Shown here in pieces: positions 1 to 12,200 of a DNA stretch of 64,000 nucleotides. The stretch covers positions 6,477,131 through 6,541,130 of the forward strand of contig NC_051108.1 of NCBI RefSeq assembly GCF_901709675.1. Direction: 5' to 3'. The stretch comes from Syngnathus acus (Eukaryota; Chordata; Actinopteri; Syngnathiformes; Syngnathidae). Every line of letters begins with the position of its first letter. The first letter of the stretch is position 1. The notes under the pieces are model-generated. The model searched no databases. It worked only from the letters and a program-made list of their open reading frames with translations, and had not been told where the DNA came from. Both the position numbers and the translations under genes were made by a program.

Positions 1-360
1 CACGGAGGTGAAAGACAGCTCGGTAGAGTAGGACCGGGCATGCGTAAAAGCATTGTCCGAGCCCCATCCACCGTCCCTGGACAGCCACCCGGCCGAGCGC
101 CGCCCCCCGACTTCAATCCACGGAAGTGAAAGAGAGCTCCGTAGAGTAGGACCGGGCGTGGGTAAAAGCCATAATAGTTTTTCAAACCTTCTGTGTCACT
201 CCAAATCCTTAAATCCTTCAAACTCTTCGTCCGCCGTGTCACTTAGAAACAAATTTTTGAAAACATTTGAAAAAAAACACATATAAGTCGCTCCTTATTA
301 TAAGTCGCCCCCCCACCCAAACTATGAAAAAAACCGCGACTTATAGTCCGAAAATTACGG
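1..360. mobile_element. Right end of a TA-flanked DNA transposon (CCGTAATTTTC-end family)
   Basis: The segment ends at 360 with an inverted terminus reading, inward on the minus strand, CCGTAATTTTCGGACTATAA, followed by TA at 361-362. The same kind of terminus (CCGT, T-run, CC or CGG, then TATAA-GCGC/GTCGC) bounds two complete elements further right at 44362-45510 and 59760-61975. Subterminal copies of the TATAAGTCGC motif occur near 285-310 and again in the terminus. Inside, a block of about 50 bp beginning CACGGAGGTGAAAGACAGCT at position 1 recurs with few changes at 119-170, so the interior carries a short direct repeat. The left end lies outside the window. No transposase is visible, so it looks non-autonomous. 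The short ORFs across it have no recognisable domain. Confidence 0.6.
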
Positions 361-362
361 TA

Positions 363-1840
363 TATATATATCTTTTTATACGTACTGTATTTCACAGATT
401 TTTACTGATCATTAAAATTAGCTTTGTAGTTTTGCCATTACACTTTAAAGCCGTTCCAAACACAGTCGCTTTTCTGATTTATTTTTCATTCCGTCTTTTA
501 GGCAGGCAGGGTCGTGACGCCCAAATTACACTCCTGCCATATTGCCAGTAATTTGCCGCGCTCGTCCGTCCCGCACCTTTAACGCTTCTGACAGCGGGGC
601 ATCCGATCGTTTTGGCGCGCGGTGCTAAAAGTTGTTATTCGAAAGGCTAACGTTTCCAAATATCCAGAAAATACAGCGAAGATGTTTTTAGCGGGAAAGG
701 TAAACGCCACGGCTGACACCACGCATTAAATCTCAGAGTGGAAATAGCCGGCGTGCGTCTCGTCGATGCCCGGGGCGTGTTTGCCTGCCGCCAACAGCCG
801 CGCGGCGACGGCCAATCCCGAGCCGGCGCTGTGACCGGGGAGGCATGTTCTTGTTTTAGATGGCAAATATTTACTGAGCGCCCAGCGCCAAGGTAAATTC
901 TTCACCGCGCAGAAATACGGTAAGTGGCGAAGACGTGAGGAACTGCCCGGCGGCTCGGATTTAACGTCATTATTCTTTATTGTCCGAAAGCACACACACA
1001 TGGAAGCTATTAAAACGTGTTTAATCACGACTAATTGGGCCTCACCGACATCAATCATACAAACAACCATATAAGATTTCATAGCTCATAAATATGGATT
1101 TTATTGATTTAAGCGGGGGATTTAAATACTTGATAATGGTACAAACCTCATCATAAAACCTGATACCTGTAGGAGATCTGTCAAAATATATAATCATTGT
1201 GTAAATGAGCCCACCAAAAGGATTGGAATTGAATTTATTTGAACAGAAAGGTTTGGCTTTACCGTCAAATAATGGATGATACTTCATGTGAGCAAAAGTA
1301 TTGTGTATAACAAATTATTTTGGAAAACCCCTAAAGTGTTTATTGCGCTCTGGCATCAAATCCTCCCTTTTGGTTTTTTCTGCTGAGTCACCAGGAAGTT
1401 GGCGACTCCAGTTGACTTTCTCGCCTTCATTCTTCACATTCCCCTTGTGGCTTCTGCTCGCACCTGACGTGACGTCTCAAAAGCACATGGTGACAGAAGA
1501 TTGCACAGCCCTTTTTTCCTGCAAAGACATTCTGACAACTTCACCGCTGGGAAGTCGCTCCTCACGACCTCCTCGGATCTCAGAAAGCAGCTTTGGAAGG
1601 GAGAAAGCGGGAGTGACACATGGGGGAGATGGGTGCCTTCGAGCCTGGAAGCGCAGCTGAACCACGCGAGAGGGAGGAGGGAAGGGAGGAGAGAGGGAAA
1701 CCACAATGAGGGTCCGGCCCACCGCCGTGGTGACGTCGCGGGAGCACGTGAACGAGGCTCTCCAGTGACGGCGCGTGGAGGGCAGGAAAAGCAGTTTTTA
1801 AAGCCGCTGGTGCCGTTTTGGGGTTTTTGCGCGAGGTGCT
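363..1840. other. Upstream flank of runx2, no gene recognised
   Basis: I see no coding exon here on either strand. The AT-rich part (about 1000-1450) has no repeat structure that I recognise. From about 1500 the sequence becomes GC-rich and grades into the runx2 distal promoter. In mammals SUPT3H overlaps this end of RUNX2 on the opposite strand. I looked for its histone-fold residues on the minus strand and could not identify an exon, so any supt3h gene lies outside the window or in exons too short for me to recognise. Confidence 0.5.
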
Positions 1841-2177
1841 CCTCCAAAACAACCACAGAACCACAGACGCGCGGCTCGGGGCTTGGCGTGGCCGGAGCGT
1901 CAATGGTTAATGGTCGTGGGCCAGCAGCACCAGTCACAAGGACGGCGCTAAGCGGGTAAGAACGCCGCACCATCCGAATTTTTTTTTTTTTTTTCCCTCC
2001 TCCATAAAAACCAACGCCGGCTTCTTCCTTGTGGTCATCCGAATAGTTGATACGTAAAGGCATGTCTCGCGGCTTCCCGAATTTATTTTTTCACCCCCTG
2101 TTCTCCTCCCCCCGTGACATGGTTTAGGACGTGTCAAGGTTCACGGAAACCGCCGAGGAGCGAGAGCTGGTTCCGGC
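1841..2177 (+). promoter_or_regulatory. runx2: runx2 distal (P1) promoter and 5' UTR
   Basis: Two adjacent RUNX-binding sites, AACCACAGAACCACAG, lie at 1851-1866, followed by ATGGTTAATGG at 1903-1913. From memory, the mammalian RUNX2 P1 promoter has the same order: a tandem AACCACAGAACCACA pair, then an AATGGTTAAT element a short distance upstream of the type-II start codon. In mammals the tandem sites mediate RUNX2 autoregulation. A poly-T run (1978-1994) followed by a pyrimidine-rich stretch lies in the presumed 5' UTR. The start codon of the P1 isoform is at 2178. The transcription start itself cannot be read from the sequence. A large antisense ORF across this region is a GC-content shadow. 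Confidence 0.75.
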
Positions 2178-2235
2178 ATGGCGTCAAACAGCCTCTTCAG
2201 TACCGTCACACCATGCCAGCAGAACTTCTACTGGG
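2178..2235 (+). CDS. runx2: runx2 distal first coding exon (type II / P1 N-terminus)
   Basis: The exon encodes MASNSLFSTVTPCQQNFYW plus one base of the next codon and is followed by a GTGAGT donor at 2236. This is the diagnostic bone-type RUNX2 N-terminus; human reads FFW where this reads FYW. It splices to an acceptor located inside the proximal exon: CCCCGTAG ends at 15678, so the first bases used are ACCCGAG. The junction codon becomes GAC (Asp), giving ...[12 protein letters not shown]. The resulting P1 protein is 478 aa, against 464 aa from the proximal start. The P1 form drives osteoblast differentiation in mammals, and its conservation here implies the same dual-promoter use. Apparent read-through past the donor is intronic. 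Confidence 0.93.
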
Positions 2236-2439
2236 GTGAGTACCGCTTTGATTCCTTACGTGCTGCCGGGGTCTTTTTCTCGGGGTCAGGTGTTTGGATG
2301 CGAGGGAGTCAAGCATCCCGCCCGGATGGTCATCAATTAGAACCTTGGTCAATCACACTTAACCTATCTGACACCGCACACCTCAAAAGCTTCTACAGCG
2401 CAATGAGAATCTTTCGATAAATTGTGCAACAAAAGCTCA

Positions 2440-3240
2440 AATTTCAGGTACAAAATTTTGGCAACTGCACTGTTTAATAATGATTTTGGCACACCATGAA
2501 ACCGCAAAACCATCAAATAATTGCCATGTTCTCGTTGAAGTGCCTTTAATTTGCACTATCTGTAGTCAGCCTGCGTTTCTGATCTTCCTCTTGGAGTCTA
2601 TATTTCCATCATAGTCGGAATCCTTTTAAGGTGACAAAGATTGAGTTTCAGGAAGCACATTTTGGCGCATAATACAAAAGACAAAATATCGAGTCCTATC
2701 AAAATGACTTTCTTTTGCTTTGTACTCTATTCATCCTGCATATCTAATTTAACACAGCAAGATGGATTTTTACACTTTGCCAAACAGTGACTTTCAGATA
2801 TGATAAAAACAATAATAATTTGCCTTTATTCCAATGCAAAGCTTCTTCATATTAAGTAGGATCTACATTTTGGGGCAACCAAGCTCAAGTTCCAGCTGCC
2901 AAATTTTGGCAACAGTAAGAGACTATGGTGGATTAAAAACTGATTCCTACTGGATTTTTTTTTCCCCCCCAAAGTTTGACCACCAAATGCAGTGAATGGA
3001 TTAAACTTGGGTCAACCTTTGGCTACTTCATTAAACAAACATTTCATGTTTTTGTTTGTTTGTTTTGTTTTAAGACTTGGACATACCTGGAGTTTCAGGA
3101 ACCAAATTTTGGCAGCATGCATTGTTCACTTCAGTTCAATTTAGTTTCCATTTTCAGTACAAAACCACTTTTTTTAAAGAATGCCCATGAGACAGAACCC
3201 AAAATCCTAATTTAACACAACTGATCATAAATATTGACGC
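2440..3240. repeat. Degenerate tandem repeat array, about 200-240 bp period
   Basis: A phrase close to TTTCAGG-N4-AAATTTTGGCA recurs at about 2443, 2648, 2890 and 3093, with related flanks: AAGCTCAA precedes the first and third copies, and TTTAACACA follows near 2750 and 3212. Spacing is roughly 205, 240 and 205 bp. The copies are strongly diverged, so this is an old array in runx2 intron 1 just downstream of the P1 exon. No coding potential is visible. Confidence 0.55.
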
Positions 3241-3480
3241 AGATTAAATTTTGGTGGTAATTCTCGCAGATGCAACACTAATTCGGGATCAAATGGCAAT
3301 TGATACTTAAAACTGAGTTAGTTATGTTGTAAATAAAGTAAAATACTAAGGCACACATATTAAGAGATACAAAAAAATGCTCAATGTTGCTGAAGTTGTT
3401 TTTGCTTTGGTCTTGTTACACAAAAAGAAAATGTTGTGGAACTACGTGACCTTCTTTGTGAAAGCTCGCTATCTTCTCTT

Positions 3481-3712
3481 AACAGTTAGTAGCTTTCTGA
3501 TTTTCAGTCGTCCGTGCGCTGTAATTCATGGTCTCCCTTTTTGTTGTGGTCTTTTTTGCACAATGGTGGCGTCTTGACACAACTAGCTCAATGTGAAACG
3601 TGAATGCTGTGGAAATTCATGGAAAGTCCCCGGATTCTTTTTGAAAGATGAGGATGAGCTTTAAACAGTAGCCTAATGATTTTCAGACTTGTGCACTGTA
3701 ACTTATGGTTGC
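3481..3712. repeat. Diverged two-copy duplication in runx2 intron 1
   Basis: The stretch at 3481-3532 (AACAGTTAGTAGC, then GATTTTCAG, then GTGCGCTGTAATTCATGGT) is paralleled at 3664-3709 (AACAGTAGCC, GATTTTCAG, GTGCACTGTAACTTATGGT). The offset is about 180 bp and both copies are followed by a T-rich tail ending TTTTTTGCA. It looks like an old tandem duplication. Confidence 0.5.
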
Positions 3713-4719
3713 TTGTTTTGCTGATATAGCATTTTTTGCATGGATGCAGAAGCTTTTATAATGTACAGATGGATGTATCGTCTTTTAATTTCAGAATTAA
3801 TTTGGAAAGATTTAAATCAACTGTTTTTTAACATTAGTATTGAAATTTTCATTTCACTTTTTGTTGTTATTTTTATGGACTTGAGCGTCTTGAGATAACC
3901 AGCCCAGTCGGGCAAATAAGTAGTGCATGAGCGCTGGAGTTTTAAACAAACATTTACAAGCCAATGTCTCTACTCGCTCCGTATCCTGAGCGGCTGAGTC
4001 CAAATCAAATATCTGCAAGATGTTTGTCAGAAGTCTCGAAGCTCCCCGCACACATCTGCTGCGGGCCTCTCCACAGAAGCAGCGCCGGGGCTTCTTAATG
4101 CGCCCCAGCGTCTTCCACCAATCACTGAGGCCTATTACCGCGTTAACCTCTCACCCGCGGGGAGCGAGCGTGGCTGGAAATTGAAAGCAGGATGATGCTC
4201 AGGTGCGAAGGGGGAAGGATGGAGGCGGCGGCCAAGGTGCTATTCAGTCCGGCCGGTTGATCGCCTATCGATTCTCACGGCGTCCCGCTGATTGATGTCG
4301 CCTCCGGCGCCGTTTTATGATCATCTGGCTCGTAAGTCTGTCAGCGCCGCCACAGTATGTCGCCGGGACCACCGGAGTATCGGCCTGTGTTTGTAATTTT
4401 CAAATAAAAACAAGTATTATGTATCATGGGGGGAAAAACACACAATTGGTGTTCCAAACAACTGGAAAAAAAAAAAAAAAAAAAGACAAAATAATGCTTA
4501 GCCAGAATCCTAACACCATTGGACTATTTTTCAGAAAAATCATAATGTTCCAAAAACAAATTAATATTTTAGTGGGAAGAAGTTAAAGTTGTATTTTTTC
4601 GAGAATAACCGCAGTATTATGATATTCAACAAGTGAAGAAAAGCATATTTTAACCTGATTTATGATTTGTCACAATCATTTCAGAGCTTTTAATTGGCTC
4701 ATAGTTTGTCAGGATTGGT

Positions 4720-4805
4720 TTGTTTAATTGGCCCCCAACGATCTATTGCAATTTATTTTGCAGACCCCCAATGTCTTGCCCACGGACCACAGTTTGAGAA
4801 GCACC
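4720..4805. mobile_element. Possible decayed hAT-type element end
   Basis: The text GGCCCCCAACGATCTATT...GCCCACGGACCACAGTTTGAG at 4730-4800 resembles the terminal region of non-autonomous hAT elements, which read inward as CTCAAACTGTGGTCCGTGGG. Neither an opposite end nor a target-site duplication could be identified, so this is a weak call from family resemblance only. Confidence 0.3.
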
Positions 4806-6120
4806 AACTTAGCTAACATTGGACATGTAAATTGCTATGTATATTTTGAGAGCACTAAGGATTAATCATCTTTTCCATCATCAGTCAACTTAAATCCCGT
4901 GTGTGAGATCCGAGACGTCCGCGGTGTTTTCTCAACTAGTTCCTGCTGGAGCCATTTTTTTGGGGGGGTAGAGAGTTTTTTTTACGTGTGTGGCGTCAGC
5001 TTTTTTTTTTTTTTTTGCCCAGAACGCAAGTCGCAAAAATCTTTATTTTGTTTGCCATAGCGCCACATTGCTGCCGTCACGGAAACTTTTAATTTGAGCC
5101 GCCGGTGCATTCCCGCAGAAAGACGACGCTGGCAAAATATTCCCCATCACCGTGAACATTTGTCTTGGCGTCACCTCCGTATTTAATTGCCCAAAATCCA
5201 TTTTTTGGCTTGGCGGAGCCGTCAGAAAAGTCCTCGACTCATGTGGCAGCCACTCAAGTGCCAGTCCCTGTCTGCAGAACACATAATGGCCCTATTACAA
5301 ACTTCATTACAAATAGATAATTAAGTCACGGGGGCAATTATCCTCACATGGATGGTTCTCAATCAAAGGGATCAAAAGAGAAAAGAGAGCTAAATATCTG
5401 AAGGCGGTAACTTACACAAGATGGCTTCTGTTGCTTGAATGCCACCTTTGATGTAATGTGTGAAAAGCTGTTAGACCATATCCATGATACTCATCTTAAA
5501 TTCCGACAATCTAGTGCGCTGGTAGAATTTAGAATTTGCATTAAAAAGTGTTTTTTCACCATTTTGGTTTTCCCGATATTTTTTTTTTTAAGGGGGAGGC
5601 GGGATAAATGCTCTTTTGGTCCACCGGTGTGTTATTCCGTTGCCAAAAGTGTACATGTGTGTTTATGATCTGCACGAGCTATTGGTGCCTGTTAGTCGCA
5701 CATATTCTAATCATCAGTGTCATTCCCGCAGGCTAATTGAGGCGTGTCTGCGTGATGCCATTTTGGCTCTGCAGACAAGTAATAGCTTTGTGTCTTGTAG
5801 TGTTGCCAGCAGAGTGACAAGGTATCGTGCTTCCAGTAAGACAGGGACAACAGTTTTTTGATCTTTTGTCAGCTGTTTTTAATGAGACAACATTTAAAAG
5901 TCATTTAAAATAACCTTTTTGCTATTTCCCTAAAAGGACTCAAACTCCAGAGTTGCGTTCCAGATCTTGCTACATAATAAAAGGTGGTCATTAAAGAAGG
6001 CGTCAGATATTTGTTCTCAAATTAATTACTCATTTCTTCTAATATAATTTCAGAAAACGTTTTGATTATGTGGTAGTCAATTGAGGCGATAAAGCGTTAA
6101 TCTGTTCGACATGCTGTAAC

Positions 6121-6230
6121 GCGTTGCTAGCTCTGCTAATGCTAATTCAGCCTTAATGATTAGTGTTCTTTCAAAGCGTTGCTAGCTCTGCTAATGCTAA
6201 TCCAGCCTTACTGATTACTGTTCTTTCAAA
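6121..6230. repeat. Two-copy 55-bp tandem duplication
   Basis: Copy one is 6121-6175 and copy two 6176-6230. Both begin GCGTTGCTAGCTCTGCTAAT and end TTCTTTCAAA, with only a few substitutions (TTCAGCCTTAATG against TCCAGCCTTACTG). This looks like a recent local duplication within runx2 intron 1. Confidence 0.85.
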
Positions 6231-9200
6231 GCGTCAACAAAGCCAACAAAGGCGGGAGCAGTTCACACCTCCTTTCTAATCAAGTTCATAAATCAAAGCA
6301 TTGGGTGGTTTCCTACAGTCTCAGCTAACCGCATTTAGCACCTGCTGTGCTAGTGTCATTGCATAGTTTAAGTAACTATGCTTGAAGGATTATGAACAGT
6401 AAACAATTAACCGCTTGGCACTAGATTTGAACCACTAGGAGCGAAGAGTCAAAATGATTGTGTCCACTCATAATAAATCGGAATTCACTTGTAAACAAAT
6501 GGTGGACATTTTCAAATGTATGCACAGGAGACGTAACATGTCCAAAATTGTTTATCAAACATGGATTTAAGTAACTGGAGTCCAACACTGAATTGTTTGA
6601 AACCCCGCTTACACTTTTACACCAAATTCCCAAACTCCCTTTCCCCCCGCGACGAGGGCGTATAAAAGCGTGCGCAGCCTCGTGGATGTTTGTTTTCGGC
6701 CCGTAATGATGTGAGCGAGCGCGGTGACGCACAAGGCCTTACCTGTTTTACGCCACGAGGGGAGGGAAAAGGTCAGTCGTACGCCCTGTTGATTTAGTCT
6801 GGCAGGAATGCGGCATCCCCGCCGATGTAAACTTACTTAGCGGTGGGTCATGAAAGCAGCGACATAGGTGGGATGTTAAGCGTGTTTGGAGGTAATTTCC
6901 ACTCTTTAGCTGAGGAAATACAGGAGGTGTCGGAGACCAAACGTGGATCCAAATCAAGGTCAATTCAAACAAAGTAATGACTTGGGATGGCTTTCGTCTC
7001 GGCTTGTCTTCAAATGAACGTTTTTGCTTGCTCCTCAAGTAAGCAAGTAACTTTCCTCCGTGTCAGTCAGTGTGCAGGTGTAGCAGTAGTGAACATGCAC
7101 GTGCACTTAATGTGTCTCTGACAGGAAGATCTGTCCGCTTGATTAATGCCCTCACTCAAACTGCCACCTGGAAATAATCCAACACGCTCCTTTTTTTTTT
7201 TTTGGTACCGCCCCCGTCTCTGTGCATGTGCATACCATGAGGGCCGAATAGTGTGGAGCAGATGCCACCGGCTGGGATGGGAAGGGGTGTAAGAAAAGAA
7301 AGGTGCGTGTGAACAATAGTAGTCGTGCAGCCGAGGGTGTCGGGTATCTTTAATAACACATTTGGCTCAAATTACCCAGCCGGCCTCCGACGCACGCTAA
7401 CGGATCAAACGCATCCCTCACGGCGACGCCTACTCTTTTTCCTTTTACGGCTGGGTGGTCACCGTACCCCTTCCGCTTGTAGTCAAACATCTGCATTGTT
7501 ACTTATTGTCAAAGCTTTGGCTTGATCCTTTTTCTGTTTTTCGGAATGAGTCTTTTGCTGTTTTAAAAGTATTGTCTTGGCAACTTGTTTGAAAGTCTTA
7601 GTTTGGTTAGCGGGAGTAAAACTGCAGAGTCAGCATATGGATGATTTAATTGTTTTAAAAATCAATCAGAGTTATTGTCAGTTAACTTCCGGGACTGTCC
7701 GTGGCGCGACTCACCTTTTGGTTACAAATTCAAAATAATTATTTTTGACTGATAAGAATGTCAACAGACTCAGATTCATAATAGCTAAACGTATTGTCAC
7801 TTTTTGTTGTTTTGACTTTTATTTACATATATTTTTATATTTTATTGAAAAGGTGGGTCCATGTGAAAACATTTCTCATGACAATGGTTTTACGTCTGAG
7901 CCTTGCTTAATTTATTTTTACACTTAAAATGTGGCCTATGCGGTTTATAAAACATTTACGACCGCAACGGTTGGCGCCCGCTATGGATTATTTCCAATTT
8001 CCGCGCGACACAGTTTTGCGTTGGCGAGCGAGAACAACCGCAGGCGGACTTTTTTTTTTTTTTTTTAAACACCTCCCATCTGGCGACGTGGGGGCGAGTA
8101 TTTAGCCTCTCTTCCCCTTTCCTCCCTCCTCACCCACGCCGTCAGGAAAAAGGCTGATGACAAACGTATCGGGGCGGCGTACCACCTGTGGCACACGTTC
8201 ACACACATCATTAACTTGAATGTAGACCACAGATTCAAAAGGAGTGCATGTGCGCACGCGTGTGCACATGCAGGTGGATGGATGTGAAGTCTTTGAAGTG
8301 AAAACCGAGCGTGCGGCTCATGTTGACTGGTGGGAGATGCGGCAGCTTAACAAATGCCCTCGTCTTCTCATCTACTTCTGGATTCCCTGTAAAAAAAAAA
8401 AAATTTCATATTTAACATCTCAGAATTATCAGTGCATTTCTTAAAACCAAAGCTGATATATTATTGATTTTAATAATATCTCCAACAGCTATTGGTCCCA
8501 CTTAGTGAGGTCTTAAATTTTTAATAAAGCAGCCTTAAAGAATAATAAGTCATGCATTAAATGTTTTCAAAGTTTGCATCAATAAAATCTTGAAGTTTTG
8601 TGCGTTTTCTGCTTGCCGTGCAACTTACCAAACATCAGAGATACTTTCTTCCCCCTTTGTCATAATTCCGCCTTATCTTTCGCTTTTTGCGACATGGTCG
8701 CTGTTTGTCGTGTGAAGTCGGCTTTGTTTGTCTGCTCTTTTTATTTGCTCCTTCAACTGTTGCGCCGCTCCCGACGGGAACTAGGTCTGCCTTCGCTTTC
8801 TACCTCTCCTGCTGCTGAATGAGCAAAAGGTGGAGAAGGCGGGCATATTTGATCAGAGTGACAGATGCTTTTGATGGAACTTTAAGATGCCATGTCTAGC
8901 GATGTTCCTCTCCTGCCCCCCCATCTTGTTTTTCTGTCACATTTGTTGTTTGGAGCGCTCCGTCTCGGCTCACAGAAAACAAAAAATCTTTTTTGCTGAC
9001 ACTACTGATGCAAATAGAGATTTTTGCTTATTTATGACCTTTTACATGAGATGAACACAGGAAGCTTATGTTAATGCTGACATTTTTAAGTGCAACACAA
9101 GCGATACGTGAAAGGTGGCCTGCTCTCAGTAGTGATGTTTGCTGCATGAGAGGTCTTAATTATATCAAAGAGCCCTGATTACAAAATGTCTTTCATTATT

Positions 9201-12200
9201 GTGACTCATCGCCATCACCCCCTCCCAAAATTTGAATAAAATGTTTTTTCTAAATCAAGCATAAACAAGATTATTTTTAAACGTTTATATTACGTTATTG
9301 TTATCAAAATTAATTAATAATTGACAATTACTATCTTCATAAAGATGTTCTAACACAGCCGGTGTACCTAATGTTGTGTCCCGTGAGTGCGTAGCGTGAG
9401 GAAAAAGCCGACTGCGGTTTTAATTTTTTTGGGTTTTTTTGTTTTGTTTTTTACAGCTCCTGGCAGTGATAAACTGTAATTTTCCGTGATTATTTTTTTT
9501 TTGGGGAGAAAAGAACATCCTCTGGCGCAAAGAATGATGGATACCTTCTTCCTTCTCACCGCATTTCCACTACAAAATGGCCGTCAAAATATTCATGTCA
9601 AATGTGCGATCGTCTGTGGTTGTGGTTCATCAAACATGTGCGAGTTACGTCATGTTTTAATAACAAAAACATCAATAATCACGATACTGTTATTGTAAAT
9701 ACTATTATGTGAAAATAATGTGAAATCTTTCAAAATTCCAATCTGCTCATTTTCTTTTGTCTGCTCGTCGCCTGAAAGTCTGTTCGGCAGCAAGTCAAGC
9801 ATTTGACTGGCATTGTCTGAAAGACAAGACGGATCCTTCAATTGTCCGTCGGTGAGCGACGACCGTTCACGGGAACTCTTTTTTTTTTTTTCCTCCCCGT
9901 TCTCCTGAGATTTTACGCGTGATCTACGAGGCTATAAAGAAATCTAACTCGGGAGATTTAAGGCCGGTCGTATTTCACGCGCGCAATTTTAGTGTCAGCT
10001 CGCGACCGCATCCCGCCAAAGCCGCTGCCATCATACAACAGCGTGAAATGTTTGAGAGGCGCAAAGTTTGACAATGATGTTCCCGCTGGGACTCGCTGGC
10101 GTCGGAGCACAGCCGACGGGAATGTTATGAGAAAAGACACCAGCGCCGTAGCGCTACTTTTTCACCGCCCGATATGATTAACTCGTTGACTGCCGGCTGT
10201 GTTCCAAAAATTTCACGCAACTTCTTTGTTACATATACTGGTGAATCTCGCTGCACTGTTGTCATGCTGTGTAAGGAACTAATGCTAATGCTGATATTCG
10301 CCATCTCTCAGCTCAAAGGTAATCCAGAATCAGGATCAGGTCAGGATCTACCCGCGTGAACCCTGGCAAACTGAAATCGACCACTTGGTGGAAAACGTGG
10401 CTGTCGGCCATTTTCACACTTGGTCCAGACCAAACTCCCTCGTGTACTCGAGCGATGGCGTGAAAACCGGCGCTCTAGGTTGCGGAGTTCAGCGTTGCGG
10501 CGTGGCTCTCGGCCCGAATGTCATTTGTGAGATCCAAACCCTCAAAAATCTATCATCATTATTACTATTATTATTTCCTGTTTGTCAGATTTTGATTGTG
10601 ACGCTTTTTCACAGGCCTTCTTCACTTTTCCATTTATCATTTCTTTCCCCTGAAGTTTTCCCAAGGCACATTTCATATGGATCCGGTTTAGGCTGCCTTT
10701 TTCTAATATGTTCTACTGTCGGGACTGTGTGTGGTATATGAAAAAAAGTATTCTCACGAAATTTCTTCATTTTATTTTAGAATATTGGACCCCTGTCAAC
10801 CCTCTAGAACAGAGACATTAGCGTCCGTTCTCAATGGAAATGTCTTCCAGCTTTTACTGACTCCTTAAAATCACGCGAGAACTCTTGAATCAACAACTCT
10901 ACTGCTAATATTTTACCACTATTAAAAATAATAATAGTAGCCTATTGTTCTTTCTGTCTTTTCTGGCCTTCGCTACGTGCCCTCAACCTGGACGTGCTAA
11001 CCGATAGCTCCCCGGCGAAAGGCGAGAGGCGTCCCCACGGTCGCCGTATCCCCCTCGCCCGAGCCTCGTTAATCACTCGCCGTCGCATCAATCATCCCCG
11101 CTCGTGACAGAACGGCGCCGAGATCAACACGAGAGAAACAGCGGCCGATTAATCCGCTGTTAGTTTTACCTCGCCCGAAGAAACGCTAGTTCAAATAACA
11201 CGAGGGCAGGGTGTCTTTGCCGATGTACTCATAATATTTGGATACTCGTGCGTGGAGAGGAAGCGGGGCCGCTCGAAGCGCACAGAGGAGCGGAAAAGGG
11301 GAGAAACGTGTCAAGCGGAATGTTGGCCCGGAACGAACGTCTGTATTGTCTTTAGCACCTTCGGAGGCTCGGCGTCCAAGAACAACGCTTCTTGTACCAG
11401 GGTTCCCCATTGCGCTCCTTGATATGCCGCATTTCCCCTCAAGCTAATCCTCGAGGAGGAGGAGGGTGGGCTCCTTGTCTGATTTATGTTGTCCATTGAG
11501 CCTTGTCATGGTCCATTGTTTGTGCCCCTCGCTATATTGCAGATGAGTCTACAGGCAAGTCTGTGTAGTACAGTAGCGTTACGGTTTTCAAGTGCCGGGC
11601 AGCTCTGAGTCCAACTGGACACTCAACGTATTTAAGAGCAAAACAAAATGTGCTGTGATAAATGCTGGTTTGGAACTGAATGTGATTGAGTGATGGAAGG
11701 GAAAAGCACACAAGACACTCTGGGCCAACAGTGTGGCAGCTCCGGGTAGATTTTGATGGCTGGTGTGGCTGAAGTGAAGTGAAGGGCTAATAATAGTATA
11801 GCGGGTGACACAAAGGCTGCATAGAGAGCGGCATGGGCCAAAACGCCTCAAGCCTGTGAAGATATTCGGTTGCATGCAAAAGCGGAAAAGTTGAAATCCC
11901 GTCTTTTAATGGAGGGGAGAGGCATGTTTCTGGCCGCCGACCCAGGCACTGTCACCCCATCCACAAACCATACCCAGAACACGTTAGTGGCTGTTTCCAT
12001 GGTGAACAGGCCCAAAGATCAGAAGTGTCCTGTCCCATGTTTCAGAACGCTTTTGTCACGGTTCATTTTAGCCCACAAGTTGGCAGACCTTTGATCACAA
12101 GGGCTGCATTTGATATTTTTTTAAACAAACCCATTTTGCCATGATTCTCCGTCAAAGTGGTTTCGATTGGCAATCGCCCACCCCATTTATAAACGCAAGC

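Noticed and set aside
1434-2063. 209-aa minus-strand ORF across the runx2 distal promoter
   Set aside because: It overlaps the conserved promoter motifs and 5' UTR, is low-complexity (poly-Lys from the T-run) and resembles no protein. It is a GC-content shadow.
1-2177. Search for supt3h exons, the usual partner of runx2
   Set aside because: No segment with SUPT3H histone-fold residues was recognised on the minus strand, here or in runx2 intron 1.
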